Source of the DNA: Streptomyces sp. DI166
GTDB lineage: Bacteria; Actinomycetota; Actinomycetes; Streptomycetales; Streptomycetaceae
NCBI RefSeq assembly: GCF_900091315.1
Contig: NZ_FLSP01000007.1
Span: 88,084 to 152,083, forward strand
Reading direction: 5' to 3'
Length of the DNA: 64,000 nucleotides
The translations under genes and the position numbers were made by a program. This document shows, in pieces, positions 1-9,776 of this stretch; position 1 is the stretch's first letter, and each line of letters opens with the position of its first letter. The notes under the pieces were generated by a model. It saw only the letters and a list, made by a program, of their open reading frames with translations, had not been told where the DNA came from and did not search any database.

Positions 1-138
1 CAGCTTCAGGCCCCAGGTGGCGAGCACGGCCAGGATGATCAGGACGAGCGCGGTGTGCTGGGCCCAGTCGGGCAGGAACCCCAGCAGGCTCTCGAAGATC
101 TGCGTCTTCGCGGACGCCAGCGGCTGGCCGGTGGTCAT
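1..138 (-). CDS. Small membrane protein, N-terminal fragment (cut by window edge)
   Basis: Only the first 46 codons are visible; the gene continues beyond the left edge. An ATG at 136-138 is preceded on the minus strand by a strong AGGAGGGGG ribosome-binding site about 8 bases away, so the start is well supported. The peptide has a polar N-terminus, then a hydrophobic stretch (residues about 28-45, rich in L, V, I, A) that looks like a membrane segment. It lies 51 bp downstream of aroE on the same strand and may share its transcript. I do not recognise the family and give no function. Confidence 0.6.
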   Translation of the reverse strand, partial: MTTGQPLASAKTQIFESLLGFLPDWAQHTALVLIILAVLATWGLKL

Positions 139-189
139 GATCGGTCGTTCCCCCTCCTGGCCCCGCCTCCTGCGGAACCGGACGGGAGC

Positions 190-1029
190 CTAGCGATCTT
201 CGAGCGCGTGTTCCCCTGCTTTTCGCATCGCGTCCAGCGGCGCCGGGGCGCGGCCCGTCATCTGTTCGACCTGGAGGACCGCCTGGTGGACCAGCAGGTC
301 GAGGCCGCTGACCACGGCGCCGCCGAACATGGACCAGCGGGCGGCGAGGTCGGTGGGCCAGGGGTCGTAGAGGACGTCGAAGAGGGTGGCGGGGCGCTCG
401 GGCACGGCGGTGGCGAGGGCGTCGGTCGTACCGGCCGGGGTGGTGGCAATGACCAGCGGCGCGCGGAGCGCTTCGGCGGCGTCGGACCAGTCCGCCGTAC
501 GGACCTCGACGTCGAGCCGTTCGCCCCATTCGCGCATCTCGGCGGCGCGGGCGGCGCTGCGGACGTAGGCGACAACCTCGCCGGTGCAGATGCGGGAGAG
601 CGCGGCCAGCGCGGAGGAGGCGGTGGCGCCGGCGCCCAGGATCGCGGCGGAGTCGACCTGCTCGATGCCGCGCTCGCGCAGCGCGGCGACCATGCCGGGG
701 ATGTCGGTGTTGTCGCCGACCTTGCGGCCGTCCTTGGTGAAGACCACGGTGTTGACCGCCTCGACCGAGCGTGCCGTCTCGCTGATCTCGTCGAGCAGCG
801 GGATGACCGCCCGCTTCAACGGCATGGTCAGCGACAGCCCGGCCCACTCCGGACCGAGGCCGGCCAGGAAGCCGGGCAGCGTCTCCTCGTCCACCTCGAA
901 CCGGTCGTACGTCCAGCCGGTGAGCCCCAGCTCCGCGTACGCCGCCCGGTGCAGCACCGGGGAGAGGGAGTGGGCAATGGGCGAGCCGAGCACCGCGGCC
1001 CGTCGGGCTTCACTGCCCTGAACTGTCAT
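190..1029 (-). CDS. aroE: Shikimate dehydrogenase
   Basis: Reduces 3-dehydroshikimate to shikimate with NADPH, the fourth step of the shikimate (aromatic amino acid) pathway, in the cytosol. At 279 aa it has normal length. Visible motifs are the substrate-binding SLSPVLH near residues 21-27, the catalytic lysine K72 in LSLTMPLKR, N93 in EAVNTVV, D109 in GDNTDIPG, and the Rossmann-loop LGAGATASSAL at 131-141. It starts only 39 bp after the mltG stop, so the two are probably co-transcribed. The family and role are clear. The exact start (ATG, with AGGAACAGG upstream) is likely but not proven. Confidence 0.97.
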   Translation of the reverse strand: MTVQGSEARRAAVLGSPIAHSLSPVLHRAAYAELGLTGWTYDRFEVDEETLPGFLAGLGPEWAGLSLTMPLKRAVIPLLDEISETARSVEAVNTVVFTKDGRKVGDNTDIPGMVAALRERGIEQVDSAAILGAGATASSALAALSRICTGEVVAYVRSAARAAEMREWGERLDVEVRTADWSDAAEALRAPLVIATTPAGTTDALATAVPERPATLFDVLYDPWPTDLAARWSMFGGAVVSGLDLLVHQAVLQVEQMTGRAPAPLDAMRKAGEHALEDR

Positions 1030-1068
1030 CGAACCTGTTCCTCAGTCGTCTCTTCCACGTCCCCGCCG

Positions 1069-2760
1069 TCACCGGGAGGCGTTGAACTCCTGCACCAGCT
1101 TGTCGTGCTCGGCGAGGGTCTTGGTGAACTTGCTGGTCTTGCCGTCCAGCGAGATGAAGTAGTACCAGCCGTCGTCGGTCGGGTTGAGCGCGCCCTTGAG
1201 CGCCTCCTCGCCGGGGTTGTCGATCGGGCCGGGCGGCAGTCCCTTGACGAAGTACGTGTTGTACGGGTTGTTGAACTTGCGCAGCTCTTCGATCGACAGG
1301 TCGATCTTGCTCTGGTTCTTGATGTAGTTGTACGTGGAGTCGAACTCCAGCGAGCCGTAGGTCTCGGGGTTGTTCTTCTCCAGGCGGTTGTAGACGACCT
1401 CGGCCATCTTGCGGAAGTCGTCGTGGCTGGTGCCCTCGGCCTGCGCCAGGCTCGCCACGGTGAGCAGCTCCCAGGGTCCGTCCAGGCCCAGGCCCTTGGC
1501 CTTCTTCTCCAGGCCGAGCTTCTCGTACTGCTCGGTGGCGCGCTCGACCATGTCCTTCAGGACGGCCTCGGGCTTCTGCCCCTTGGCCACGGGATAGCTC
1601 GACGGGTAGAGGAAGCCCTCCAGCGGGTCCTTGACGTTCTCGTGGTTCAGCGCCCAGTCGGGAAGGCCGAAGCTCTCCCACTTCTTGGCGGCGACCTTCT
1701 TCGTCGTGCCCTTGTCGATTTCGAGACGCGCGTCGATCATCTCGTAGACCCGGACATTGCGGGTGCCCTCGGGGATGATCAGATTGCTCTGGCTCTCCGG
1801 GCTGAGCATCATCGCGACGGCGGCCTCGGCCGACATCTCCCGCTCCAGCGTGTACACGCCGGCCTGGATCGACTTGCCCTTGGGGTTCTTCTGCTGCGCG
1901 GCGACGAACGCGTCGACGCTCTTGACCACGCCCTTCGCCTTCAGTTCCTGGCCGATGGCATAACCGCCCGCACCCTTGGGGATCTCTACGGTGACCTGCT
2001 CGCCATTGCCGCCCCCCGCATAGTCCTCAGGTTCGGCGAAACGATCCTGGTAAAACTGGTACCCGAAATATCCGACACCGGCGACACCGCCGCCGAACAC
2101 GAGCAGGACCACGAGACACGCGCATCCGCTGCGGCGTTTCTTGCCGCCTTTGCCACTGCGTCCGCGTCGTTCGCCGCGGGTCCGCCGGTCCCCCGCGTCG
2201 TCGTCGAGGTCGTCGTCATCGTCGTCGCGGCCCGCGAAGAAGGCGTGCTCACCGCGGTCCGGCCCGGGGTCCCAGTCGGTGCGCGGCTCCGGTTCCGGTT
2301 CGGGCTGCGGCGCGGGTTCGGCCCGGCGCCTGCCCGGCGGCTCGGGCGGCGGGTACGCCTCGGGGGTGCCGTAGTAGTCCTGCTGCTGCCCGTAGGCCGC
2401 GGCGGCCTGCTGACCGTACGGATCGGAGGGATCGGGGTACGGGACCTGCCCGTGCGCGCCGGTGCCCCACCCGGAGTTGTCGTACCCCTGCTGGTAGCCC
2501 TGGTTGGCGTAGTACTGCTGCTGATGCTGCTGACCGTACTGCTGCTGGTCGTACTGGGGCTGCTGCCCGCCCTGCTGACCCCAGTCGCCGTACTGCTGCT
2601 GGTGCTGCGCCTGCTGCTGCTCCGGATAGTGCTGCGGCTGGCCGCCGTAGGGGGACTGCTGACCCGCCTGGGCCTGCTGTCCTCCCCACCCGTCGTCCCC
2701 GTAGTACGGGTCCTCGGGGTGCCACGGTTCGGAGCCCTGGCCCCGGCCATACTCAGTCAT
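1069..2760 (-). CDS. mltG: Endolytic peptidoglycan transglycosylase MltG with long Gln/Tyr-rich cytoplasmic N-terminus
   Basis: Membrane-bound lytic transglycosylase that cleaves nascent glycan strands outside the membrane and is thought to release them from synthesis. The 563-aa protein has three parts. Residues about 25-130 are a low-complexity Gln/Tyr/Gly-rich tract. Residues about 130-205 are charged and Pro-rich. One membrane helix lies near 212-235, followed by a LysM-like segment and the YceG catalytic domain. The catalytic glutamate is E442 in SLAQAEG, followed by the conserved AEVVYNRL. E. coli MltG is about 340 aa, so the N-terminal extension is an actinobacterial addition. An AGGGGAT site precedes the ATG. 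The gene sits between ruvX and aroE, as in other streptomycetes. Confidence 0.95.
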   Translation of the reverse strand: MTEYGRGQGSEPWHPEDPYYGDDGWGGQQAQAGQQSPYGGQPQHYPEQQQAQHQQQYGDWGQQGGQQPQYDQQQYGQQHQQQYYANQGYQQGYDNSGWGTGAHGQVPYPDPSDPYGQQAAAAYGQQQDYYGTPEAYPPPEPPGRRRAEPAPQPEPEPEPRTDWDPGPDRGEHAFFAGRDDDDDDLDDDAGDRRTRGERRGRSGKGGKKRRSGCACLVVLLVFGGGVAGVGYFGYQFYQDRFAEPEDYAGGGNGEQVTVEIPKGAGGYAIGQELKAKGVVKSVDAFVAAQQKNPKGKSIQAGVYTLEREMSAEAAVAMMLSPESQSNLIIPEGTRNVRVYEMIDARLEIDKGTTKKVAAKKWESFGLPDWALNHENVKDPLEGFLYPSSYPVAKGQKPEAVLKDMVERATEQYEKLGLEKKAKGLGLDGPWELLTVASLAQAEGTSHDDFRKMAEVVYNRLEKNNPETYGSLEFDSTYNYIKNQSKIDLSIEELRKFNNPYNTYFVKGLPPGPIDNPGEEALKGALNPTDDGWYYFISLDGKTSKFTKTLAEHDKLVQEFNASR

Positions 2761-2885
2761 CGATCCCCTAGAGCCGCGAGGTGGTGGCCGCTTGGGGCGT
2801 CGAGCCCGGTGCTTCCGTTCCGCCTCTCTTTGTGCGGTGGCTGTTCGAACACCATCGCATCGCGCGGAACGTTACCGTATCGCGA

Positions 2886-3350
2886 TCAGATGACCACTTC
2901 GACGCCCTCGCCGGGTGCTTTACCTGACACCCGTTCGGATTCCAGCGCCTGCTGGAGGATGATCACAGCGGCTGCCTGGTCGATGACCGATCTGCCCTTT
3001 TTGGATGTCACGCCCGAGGCGCGCAGTCCTTGACTCGCCGTCACCGTGGTCATCCGCTCGTCCACGAGCCGTACCGGGACCGGCGTGATCATGCGCGCCA
3101 GTTCCTGGGCGAAGCCGCGGACCTTGACCGCGGCCGGGCCCTCGCCGCCCTTGAGGGAGCGCGGGAGCCCGACGACGACCTCGATCGGCTCGTACTCCTC
3201 CACCAGCGCCTTCAGCCGGCGCTGGGCTGCCGGGACGTCCCGGCCCGGCACCGTCTCCACCGGGGTGGCGAGGATCCCGTCGGGGTCGCACGAGGCGACC
3301 CCGATGCGGGCGTCCCCGACGTCGATGGCGAGCCGACGTCCTCTGCGCAT
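2886..3350 (-). CDS. ruvX: Putative pre-16S rRNA nuclease / Holliday junction resolvase-like protein (YqgF)
   Basis: YqgF family, RNase H fold, 154 aa (usual length 138-160). In E. coli the protein helps mature the 5' end of 16S rRNA; resolvase activity is a homology-based label. The metal-binding aspartate is in AIDVGDARIGVA near residue 10. A second acidic motif, VDERMTT, lies near residue 97, and a C-terminal aspartate in VIDQAAA near residue 120. The ATG overlaps the alaS stop by one base (TAATG on the minus strand), so translation is probably coupled to alaS. Confidence 0.94.
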   Translation of the reverse strand: MRRGRRLAIDVGDARIGVASCDPDGILATPVETVPGRDVPAAQRRLKALVEEYEPIEVVVGLPRSLKGGEGPAAVKVRGFAQELARMITPVPVRLVDERMTTVTASQGLRASGVTSKKGRSVIDQAAAVIILQQALESERVSGKAPGEGVEVVI

Positions 3351-6022
3351 TACTTGGCCGTCTCCTGCACCAGACGCTCCACGGCGTCCACGGCCTCACC
3401 GACGGCCGCCGGGTTCTGTCCGCCGCCCTGGGCGACGTCCGGCTTGCCGCCACCGCCGCCACCGAGCGTCTTGGCGGCGGTACGGACCAGGTCACCGGCC
3501 TTGAGACCGCGCTCGCGGGCGGCCTCGTTGGTGGCGATGACCGTGAGCGGCTTGCCGTTGTTCACCGTGAACAGGGCGACCACGGCGGCGCGTCCGCCCT
3601 GGATCCGGCCGCGCACGTCGAGGACCAGCTTGCGCAGGTCGTCGGCGGTGGTGCCGTCCGGGACCTGGCCGGTGACGACGGCGATGCCGCGGATGTCCCG
3701 GGCGGACTCGGCGAGACCGGCGGCGGCCTGCAGCACCTTCTCGGCGCGGAACTTCTCGATCTCCTTCTCGGCGTCCTTCAGCTTGCCGAGCATCGCGGAG
3801 ACCTTCTCCGGCAGCTCCTCCGGACGTCCCTTGATCAGCTCCTGGAGCTGGGCGACGACCGTGTGCTCACGGGCGAGGAAGTTGTAGGCGTCGACACCGA
3901 CGAGGGCCTCGATACGGCGCACACCCGAGCCGATCGACGACTCGCCGAGCAGCTTGACCAGGCCGAGCTGGGCGGTGTTGTGGACGTGCGTACCGCCGCA
4001 CAGTTCCTTGGAGAAGTCGCCGATGGTCACCACGCGGACCCGCTCGCCGTACTTCTCGCCGAACTCGGCGATGGCGCCCTGCTTCTTGGCCTCGTCGATG
4101 CCCATGACCTCGGCGTGCACGTCCAGGTCGCGGGCGAGCACCTCGTTGATCTTCTGCTCGACGTCGGTCATCACGGCCGTCGGCACGGCGGAGGGCGAAC
4201 CGAAGTCGAAGCGGAAGCGGCCGGGCTGGTTCTCCGAACCGGCCTGGGCGGCCGTCGGGCCGAGGGCGTCGCGCAGCGCCTGGTGGGTGAGGTGGGTGGC
4301 GGAGTGGGCGCGGGCGATGGCCTTGCGGCGCCGGTTGTCGATCGAGGCGTGGGCCTTGGCGCCCACCGTGACCTCGCCGACCTGGACGACGCCCTTGTGG
4401 ACGTAGACGCCCGGGACCGGCTTCTGGCAGTCGCGGACCTCGATGACGGCCCCGGAGTCGACCTTGATGCGGCCGGTGTCGCCGATCTGGCCGCCGCCCT
4501 CGGCGTAGAAGGGGGTGCGGTCCAGGACGATCTCGACCTCGTCGCCCTCGGTGGCGGCCGGGGAGGAGGCGCCGTCGACGAGGATGCCGACGATCGTGGA
4601 CTCGCCGGAGGTGTCGGTGTAGCCGATGAACTCGGTCTCACCGGCGCTGTCGGCGATCTCGCGGTAGGCACCGAGGTCGGCGTGGCCGGTCTTCTTGGCC
4701 TGGGCGTCGGCCTTGGCGCGCTCGCGCTGCTCCTTCATCAGGCGCCGGAAGCCGTCCTCGTCCACGGACAGGCCCTGCTCGGCGGCCATCTCCAGGGTGA
4801 GGTCGATCGGGAAGCCCCAGGTGTCGTGGAGCAGGAACGCCTTGTCGCCGGAGAGGACCTTGCCGCCGGCGGCCTTGGTCTCGGTGACGGCCGTGTCGAG
4901 GATGTTGGTGCCGGCCTTCAGCGTCTTGAGGAAGGCGTTCTCCTCGGCGAGGGCGACCTTCTCGATCCGCTCGCGGTCGGTGATCAGCTCCGGGTACTGC
5001 TGGCCCATCATGCCGATGACGACGTCGATGAGGTCCTTGACGACCGGGCCGGTGGCACCGAGCAGGCGCATGTTGCGGATGGCGCGGCGCATGATGCGGC
5101 GCAGCACGTAGCCGCGGCCCTCGTTGCCCGGCGTGACGCCGTCCCCGATGAGCATGGTGGCGGTGCGCATGTGGTCGGTGACCACGCGCAGGGAGACGTC
5201 CGAGTCGTGGGCGTCGCCGTAGGCCACGCCGGTCAGCTCGGTGGCCTTGTTGATGACGGCCATGGAGGTGTCGATCTCGTACATGTTCTGCACGCCCTGC
5301 AGAATCATGGCGAGGCGCTCCAGGCCGAGCCCGGTGTCGATGTTCTTGCTCGGCAGCTCGCCGAGGATCTCGAAGTTGTCCTTGCCGGTGCCCTCGCCCC
5401 GCTCGTACTGCATGAAGACGAGGTTCCAGATCTCCACGTACCGCTCGTCGTTGACGGCGGGGCCGCCCTCGACGCCGAACTCGGGACCGCGGTCGTAGTT
5501 GATCTCGGAGCAGGGGCCGCAGGGGCCGGGCACGCCCATGGACCAGTAGTTGTCCTTCATGCCGAGGCGCTGGATGCGCTCCTTCGGCACACCGACGACC
5601 TCGTGCCAGATGCGCTCGGCCTCGTCGTCGTCCTGGTAGACGGTGATCCAGAGCTTCTCCGGCTCCAGGCCGTAACCACCCTTGTCCTGGGGCGTGGTGA
5701 GCAGCTCCCAGGCGTACTTGATGGCGCCTTCCTTGAAGTAGTCGCCGAAGGAGAAGTTGCCGCACATCTGGAAGAACGTGCCGTGCCGGGTGGTCTTGCC
5801 GACCTCCTCGATGTCCGGCGTGCGCACGCACTTCTGCACGCTGGTGGCGCGCGGGAACGGCGGCTTGACCTCACCCAGGAAGTAGGGCTTGAAGGGCACC
5901 ATGCCGGCCGGGACGAGGAGCAGAGTCGGGTCGTCCGCGATGAGCGACGCCGAAGGGACGACGGTGTGCCCGCGCTCCTCGAAGAAGCTCAGCCAGCGGC
6001 GGCGGATCTCAGCCGACTCCAT
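3350..6022 (-). CDS. alaS: Alanyl-tRNA synthetase
   Basis: Class II synthetase that charges tRNA-Ala. The 890-aa protein has the usual full layout: N-terminal aminoacylation domain (RRRWLSFF near residue 8, GMVPFKPYF near 42), tRNA-recognition domain, editing domain with the zinc motif HSATH near 571 and CGGTH near 677, and a C-terminal C-Ala domain with a glycine-rich tail ([15 protein letters not shown]) that is typical of AlaRS. The start ATG overlaps the stop of the DUF6167 gene by one base, and the stop overlaps the ruvX start by one base, giving a tightly coupled run. Essential housekeeping gene. Confidence 0.99.
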   Translation of the reverse strand: MESAEIRRRWLSFFEERGHTVVPSASLIADDPTLLLVPAGMVPFKPYFLGEVKPPFPRATSVQKCVRTPDIEEVGKTTRHGTFFQMCGNFSFGDYFKEGAIKYAWELLTTPQDKGGYGLEPEKLWITVYQDDDEAERIWHEVVGVPKERIQRLGMKDNYWSMGVPGPCGPCSEINYDRGPEFGVEGGPAVNDERYVEIWNLVFMQYERGEGTGKDNFEILGELPSKNIDTGLGLERLAMILQGVQNMYEIDTSMAVINKATELTGVAYGDAHDSDVSLRVVTDHMRTATMLIGDGVTPGNEGRGYVLRRIMRRAIRNMRLLGATGPVVKDLIDVVIGMMGQQYPELITDRERIEKVALAEENAFLKTLKAGTNILDTAVTETKAAGGKVLSGDKAFLLHDTWGFPIDLTLEMAAEQGLSVDEDGFRRLMKEQRERAKADAQAKKTGHADLGAYREIADSAGETEFIGYTDTSGESTIVGILVDGASSPAATEGDEVEIVLDRTPFYAEGGGQIGDTGRIKVDSGAVIEVRDCQKPVPGVYVHKGVVQVGEVTVGAKAHASIDNRRRKAIARAHSATHLTHQALRDALGPTAAQAGSENQPGRFRFDFGSPSAVPTAVMTDVEQKINEVLARDLDVHAEVMGIDEAKKQGAIAEFGEKYGERVRVVTIGDFSKELCGGTHVHNTAQLGLVKLLGESSIGSGVRRIEALVGVDAYNFLAREHTVVAQLQELIKGRPEELPEKVSAMLGKLKDAEKEIEKFRAEKVLQAAAGLAESARDIRGIAVVTGQVPDGTTADDLRKLVLDVRGRIQGGRAAVVALFTVNNGKPLTVIATNEAARERGLKAGDLVRTAAKTLGGGGGGKPDVAQGGGQNPAAVGEAVDAVERLVQETAK

Positions 6023-6372
6023 CAGTGGTCCTCATTCCGGTTGTACGAGTACGTCGTGCTGTCGATGACGTACGTCTTCGGCTTGTTGCGGTTCTCGATC
6101 GCGGCGTGCCGCCGCGGTGCGGGGAGTTCGGGGTCCTCGCGGATGCCGAGGGCGTCCTCCAGCTCGGCCTCCCGCTGGGCCATGTTGTCGCGGACGTCGA
6201 GCGCGAAGCCGACGGCCCGGTCCTTGAGCCGGTTCCCCGCCTCCAGCGCCTTGTTGGCGGCCTGGGTGGCGATGTGCTCGGGGGTCAGCTGCTTCAGTTT
6301 GCGGTTGACCTTGGTGGTGGCCCACACACCGGCCGCGACGCCCGTGGTGAACCAGAAGCTACGGCGGAACAT
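6022..6372 (-). CDS. DUF6167-like small membrane-associated protein
   Basis: A 116-aa protein of a conserved actinobacterial family with no known role. The N-terminus (residues about 5-22) is hydrophobic and could anchor it in the membrane. The rest is basic and probably helical, with [13 protein letters not shown] and [20 protein letters not shown]; the C-terminus is polar. It lies between the DUF948 gene (7 bp gap) and alaS (1-base overlap), an arrangement that I recall as conserved in Streptomyces. The family name is from memory of the sequence pattern. Confidence 0.8.
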   Translation of the reverse strand: MFRRSFWFTTGVAAGVWATTKVNRKLKQLTPEHIATQAANKALEAGNRLKDRAVGFALDVRDNMAQREAELEDALGIREDPELPAPRRHAAIENRNKPKTYVIDSTTYSYNRNEDH

Positions 6373-6379
6373 CGGTGGC

Positions 6380-6823
6380 TCAGCCCTTCTTCCGCTTGCT
6401 CCGTCGCGCGGCCGGAACCGTGCGGCCCACGATCACCGTACGCCGGGGCTCCCGCGCGGGCACGTCGTCCTTGCGGCCCGCGATGGCCCGGCGTACGCCG
6501 TAGCCGAATGCCGCGACCTTCACCAGCGGGCCGCCGAAGGTGGAGGCCACCGTGGTCGACAGCGCGGAGGCGTTGGAGGTGACCTCCTGGACGTCGGAGG
6601 CGATGGCGTCGACCCGGTCGATCTGGGTCTGCGCCGAGCGCACCGCCGAGGAGGCGTCCGCGAGCAGCGGTACGGCCTGATCGGTCACGTCCGCGACCAG
6701 CTTGGTGGTCGCCCTGAGCGTCTGGGCCAGCCTCACCAGTGCCACGGCGAGGAAGGAGACCAGGATCGCCCAGAAGACGGCCACCAGGATCCCGGCCACC
6801 TCTCCACCGGACACTGTGTGCAC
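6380..6823 (-). CDS. DUF948 domain protein
   Basis: A 147-aa protein with an N-terminal membrane helix (VAGILVAVFWAILVSFLAVALVR split around residues 8-30). A long heptad-like region follows (LADASSAVRSAQTQIDRVDAIASDVQEVTSNASAL) that matches DUF948, a methyl-accepting-chemotaxis-like coiled coil of unknown function. The C-terminus is basic (AARRSKRKKG). Two GTG starts are possible: the first (6821-6823) sits only 3 bases after AGGGAG, the second (6812-6814) sits 12 bases after it. It is the first gene of the minus-strand run toward alaS and is divergent from the ATPase at 6946. Confidence 0.85.
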   Translation of the reverse strand: MHTVSGGEVAGILVAVFWAILVSFLAVALVRLAQTLRATTKLVADVTDQAVPLLADASSAVRSAQTQIDRVDAIASDVQEVTSNASALSTTVASTFGGPLVKVAAFGYGVRRAIAGRKDDVPAREPRRTVIVGRTVPAARRSKRKKG

Positions 6824-6945
6824 CCGCTCCCTGAAACGCGCCTCAACATCGAAAAGTCGTGGACCGAGCCTATCGCGCCGGGCAAGGCGGTCCGTACCGC
6901 ATTACCGCGCGCGGGGCGGCGGGTTCCGGGGAGCGATTGTACGGA

Positions 6946-9132
6946 GTGAACACGCTTCAGTACGCTCCGTGTCCCATGTGCGATCGACAGCCCGAGGACA
7001 CCCCGGCGACCGGCAATCTGCCCTGCGAGCTCGACGCGTTCGTCGGGCGGGAGGCCGAACTGGCGGAACTGGCCGGGGTGCTCGACGGAGCGCGGCTGGT
7101 GACGGTGACCGGCACGGGCGGCGTGGGCAAGTCCCGGCTCGCGGCCCGCGCGGCGGCCCGCATCGCGCCGCCGGACGGGGTGTGGCGGGTGGAGCTGGCG
7201 CCGGTGCTCGATCCCGCGTTCGTCGACCACGCGGTGGTGGCCGCGCTCGGACTCACCGACCACACCGCTCGCGCGCCGCGCGAGACGCTCCTCGACCATC
7301 TCGCCGAACGTCAACTCCTGCTGGTCCTGGACGGGTTCGAGCACCTGGTGGGGACCTGCGCCCAGCTCGTGGCCGAGTTGCTGGGCCGGGCGCCGGGGCT
7401 GCGGGTGCTCGCGGCGGGCCGCAGACCGCTCGGCGTGCCGGGCGAGCGGCTGTTCCCGCTGGCGCCGCTGGACGAGGACGAGGCGGTGGACCTGTTCACC
7501 GACCGCGCCGCCCTGCACGGGGTGTGCGCCCCGGACGGGGCGGAGGTACGGGAGCTGTGCCGTCGGCTGGAGGGGATTCCGCTGGCCGTGGAGCTGGCGG
7601 CCGGGCGGCTGCGGGCGCTGTCCCCGGGGCAGTTGCTGGACCGGCTGGACGACCGGTTCCGGCTGCTGACCCGGACCGACCCGGACGCGCCGTGGCGGCA
7701 TCGCACCCTGCGCACCGCGATCGGCTGGAGCCACGAACTGTGCACGCCCGGGGAGCGGTTGCTGTGGGCGCGGCTGTCGGTGTTCGCCGGCTGCTTCGAC
7801 CTGGAGGCCGTGGAGTACGTGTGCGGCGGGCACGGCCTGCCCGCCGAGGACGTCCTCGACGTGCTCCAGGAGCTGCTGGCGCAGTCGGTGGTCTCCCGCG
7901 AGGACACGGAGACGGGCGTGCGCTACCGCATGCTCGACACGGTCCGGGCCTACGGCGCCGACTGGCTGGCTGCCACCGGGGACACCGAGCGGCTGCGGCG
8001 CCGGCACCGCGACTGGTACCTGGGCCTGGCCACCTGGTGCGAGCTGGACTGGTTCTCGCCGCGCCAGCCCGAGGTCGCCGCGCGCGTGGAGGCGGAGCTG
8101 CCGAATCTGCGCCGGGCCCTGGAGCACTGCCTGTCCGAACCCGAGGAGGCCCATCTGGGCCAGCTGCTCGCGGGGTCCCTGTGGTTCTGCTGGGTCGGCT
8201 GCGGGCGGCTGTCGGAGGGGCGGCACTGGCTGGACCAGGCCGTCCGGCTGGACTCCGGGCACGAGCCGTCCCGGCTGAAGGCGCTGTGGGTGCTCGGCTA
8301 CGTGGCGATCCTCCAGGGCGACACGGTCGCCGCGCTGGCGGCCCTGCACGAGTGCGGCGAGGAGGCGGAACTGTCGGTGAACGACACCGCCGCGGCCTAC
8401 GCAGAGCACCGCACCGGCTGTCTGGCGCTGGTCAGCGACGACATGGCCGGTGCCGAGGCGCTGCTGCGCTCGGCGCTGGACCGCTACCGGGAGATCGGCG
8501 AGCTGAACAGCAACGTCCTGATGGGCCAGGTGGAGCTGGGCATGGCCCGGGCCTTCCAGGGCGATCTGGCGGAGGCGGTGCGCCTTTGCGAGGACGTGCG
8601 GGAGATCTGCGAGGACCACGGCGAGCGCTGGGCCCGCTCGTACGCGCTGTACGTGCTGGCGTACGCGGCCTGGCGGGAGGGCGACCAGGTCAGGGCGCGG
8701 GAGCTGCTGGCGGACTGCCTGGGCCACGCGCACTCCTTCCGGGACCTGCTGGGCTCGGTGCTCGTCGTGGAGCTGCTGGCCCTGGTCACGGTGACCGACG
8801 GGGACGCGGCGGAGGCGGCCGTGCTGCAAGGGGCGGCGGCGCGGATGTGGCCCTCGGTGGGGCTGCCGCTGTTCGGCTCGGCCTACTACAACGCCCCGCA
8901 CGAGCTGTGCGAGGCGACGGCCCGGGAGCGGCTGGGCGACGAGCGGTACGAGGAGTGCGTACGGGCCGGTGCACTGCTGGACCGGGAGGCGGCGGTGGCG
9001 CGGGCGCTCGGCACCCGGCCCGCGGACCCGGACCTGCTGGAGGCGCTTCCCGCGCCGCGCACCGGGATCTCCCCCGACATGCAAGAACCCGCCGCCTCCC
9101 CGACCCGGAAGGGCGGGGAGACGGCGGGCTGA
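6946..9132 (+). CDS. AfsR/NB-ARC-like STAND ATPase with TPR-like region, no DNA-binding domain seen
   Basis: A protein of about 728 aa. A P-loop TVTGTGGVGKSRLA lies near residue 50 and a Walker B-like LLLVLDGFEHL near 125. ELCRRLEGIPLAVELAAGRLRAL near 205 is the GxPLA motif of NB-ARC/AfsR ATPases. The C-terminal half is Ala/Leu/Glu-rich and helical, like TPR repeats. Related Streptomyces proteins carry a SARP or LuxR DNA-binding domain; none is visible here, so it may be a partner or sensor ATPase. The GTG at 6946 has GGGGAG upstream; an ATG at 6976 is an alternative with no clear ribosome site, and the frame is open back to 6859. The last 15 codons double as a transcription terminator. Confidence 0.82.
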   Translation: MNTLQYAPCPMCDRQPEDTPATGNLPCELDAFVGREAELAELAGVLDGARLVTVTGTGGVGKSRLAARAAARIAPPDGVWRVELAPVLDPAFVDHAVVAALGLTDHTARAPRETLLDHLAERQLLLVLDGFEHLVGTCAQLVAELLGRAPGLRVLAAGRRPLGVPGERLFPLAPLDEDEAVDLFTDRAALHGVCAPDGAEVRELCRRLEGIPLAVELAAGRLRALSPGQLLDRLDDRFRLLTRTDPDAPWRHRTLRTAIGWSHELCTPGERLLWARLSVFAGCFDLEAVEYVCGGHGLPAEDVLDVLQELLAQSVVSREDTETGVRYRMLDTVRAYGADWLAATGDTERLRRRHRDWYLGLATWCELDWFSPRQPEVAARVEAELPNLRRALEHCLSEPEEAHLGQLLAGSLWFCWVGCGRLSEGRHWLDQAVRLDSGHEPSRLKALWVLGYVAILQGDTVAALAALHECGEEAELSVNDTAAAYAEHRTGCLALVSDDMAGAEALLRSALDRYREIGELNSNVLMGQVELGMARAFQGDLAEAVRLCEDVREICEDHGERWARSYALYVLAYAAWREGDQVRARELLADCLGHAHSFRDLLGSVLVVELLALVTVTDGDAAEAAVLQGAAARMWPSVGLPLFGSAYYNAPHELCEATARERLGDERYEECVRAGALLDREAAVARALGTRPADPDLLEALPAPRTGISPDMQEPAASPTRKGGETAG
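9088..9128. terminator. Terminator-like hairpin inside the 3' end of the ATPase gene
   Basis: A 15-base arm at 9088-9102 pairs with 9114-9128 (one G-T/C mismatch) around an 11-base loop. It lies wholly inside the coding sequence, just before the stop at 9130-9132, and 34 bp from the end of convergent rpsD. It could stop transcription from both sides. Confidence 0.65.
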
Positions 9133-9161
9133 GGCGCAGGTGTCCTACGACCGCCGGAGGA

Positions 9162-9776
9162 TCAGCGGGCGTAGTACTCGACGACGAGCTGCTCGTCGCA
9201 GATCACCGGGATCTCCTTGCGGTTCGGCTCACGGTCCAGGCGGAACGCCAGGGCCTTGAGGTTCACCTGGAGGTAGCGCGGGGTCTCGCCGTCGGCGGCG
9301 AAGCCACCCTCACGGGCGATGGAGAAGAGGGTCTTCTCACGGCTGCGCTCACGGACCATCACGACGTCGTCGGGACGGACACGGAACGAGGGCTTGTCGA
9401 CCTTCTGGCCGTTGACCTCGATGTGGCCGTGCACGACCATCTGACGGGCCTGGTAGATGGTGCGGGCGATGCCCGAACGCAGCACCAGGGCGTCCAGACG
9501 GCGCTCCAGCTCGACGATCAGGGCCTCACCGGTCTTGCCCTGGACCTTGGACGCACGCTCGTAGGCGCGGACCAGCTGGCGCTCGGAGATGTCGTACTGC
9601 GCGCGCAGACGCTGCTTCTCCAGCAGACGGACCTTGTAGTCCGAGTTCTGCTTGCGGCCACGGCCGTGCTCACCCGGCGGGTAGGGACGGGCCTCGAAGT
9701 ACTTGACGGCCTTCGGGGTCAGCGCGATGCCGAGGGCACGCGACTTCTTGACCTTGGGGCGGGACTGGTTCGCCAC
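9162..9776 (-). CDS. rpsD: 30S ribosomal protein S4
   Basis: Primary 16S rRNA-binding protein that starts assembly of the small subunit body. The 204-aa length is normal. The S4 RNA-binding domain is clear ([16 protein letters not shown] and [15 protein letters not shown], residues about 90-130). The N-terminal segment ([22 protein letters not shown]) lacks the four zinc-binding cysteines, so this is the zinc-independent C-minus form. The start is GTG with AGAGA upstream. It stands alone, not in the alpha operon, as in other streptomycetes. Confidence 0.97.
   Translation of the reverse strand: MANQSRPKVKKSRALGIALTPKAVKYFEARPYPPGEHGRGRKQNSDYKVRLLEKQRLRAQYDISERQLVRAYERASKVQGKTGEALIVELERRLDALVLRSGIARTIYQARQMVVHGHIEVNGQKVDKPSFRVRPDDVVMVRERSREKTLFSIAREGGFAADGETPRYLQVNLKALAFRLDREPNRKEIPVICDEQLVVEYYAR

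Noticed and set aside
55..3033. 992-aa plus-strand open frame opposite mltG, aroE and ruvX
   Set aside because: High GC keeps antisense frames open. It has low-complexity, valine/leucine/arginine-rich sequence with no family, and lies over three well-supported minus-strand genes.
3863..6949. 1028-aa plus-strand frame opposite alaS
   Set aside because: Shadow of alaS; no motifs or ribosome site.
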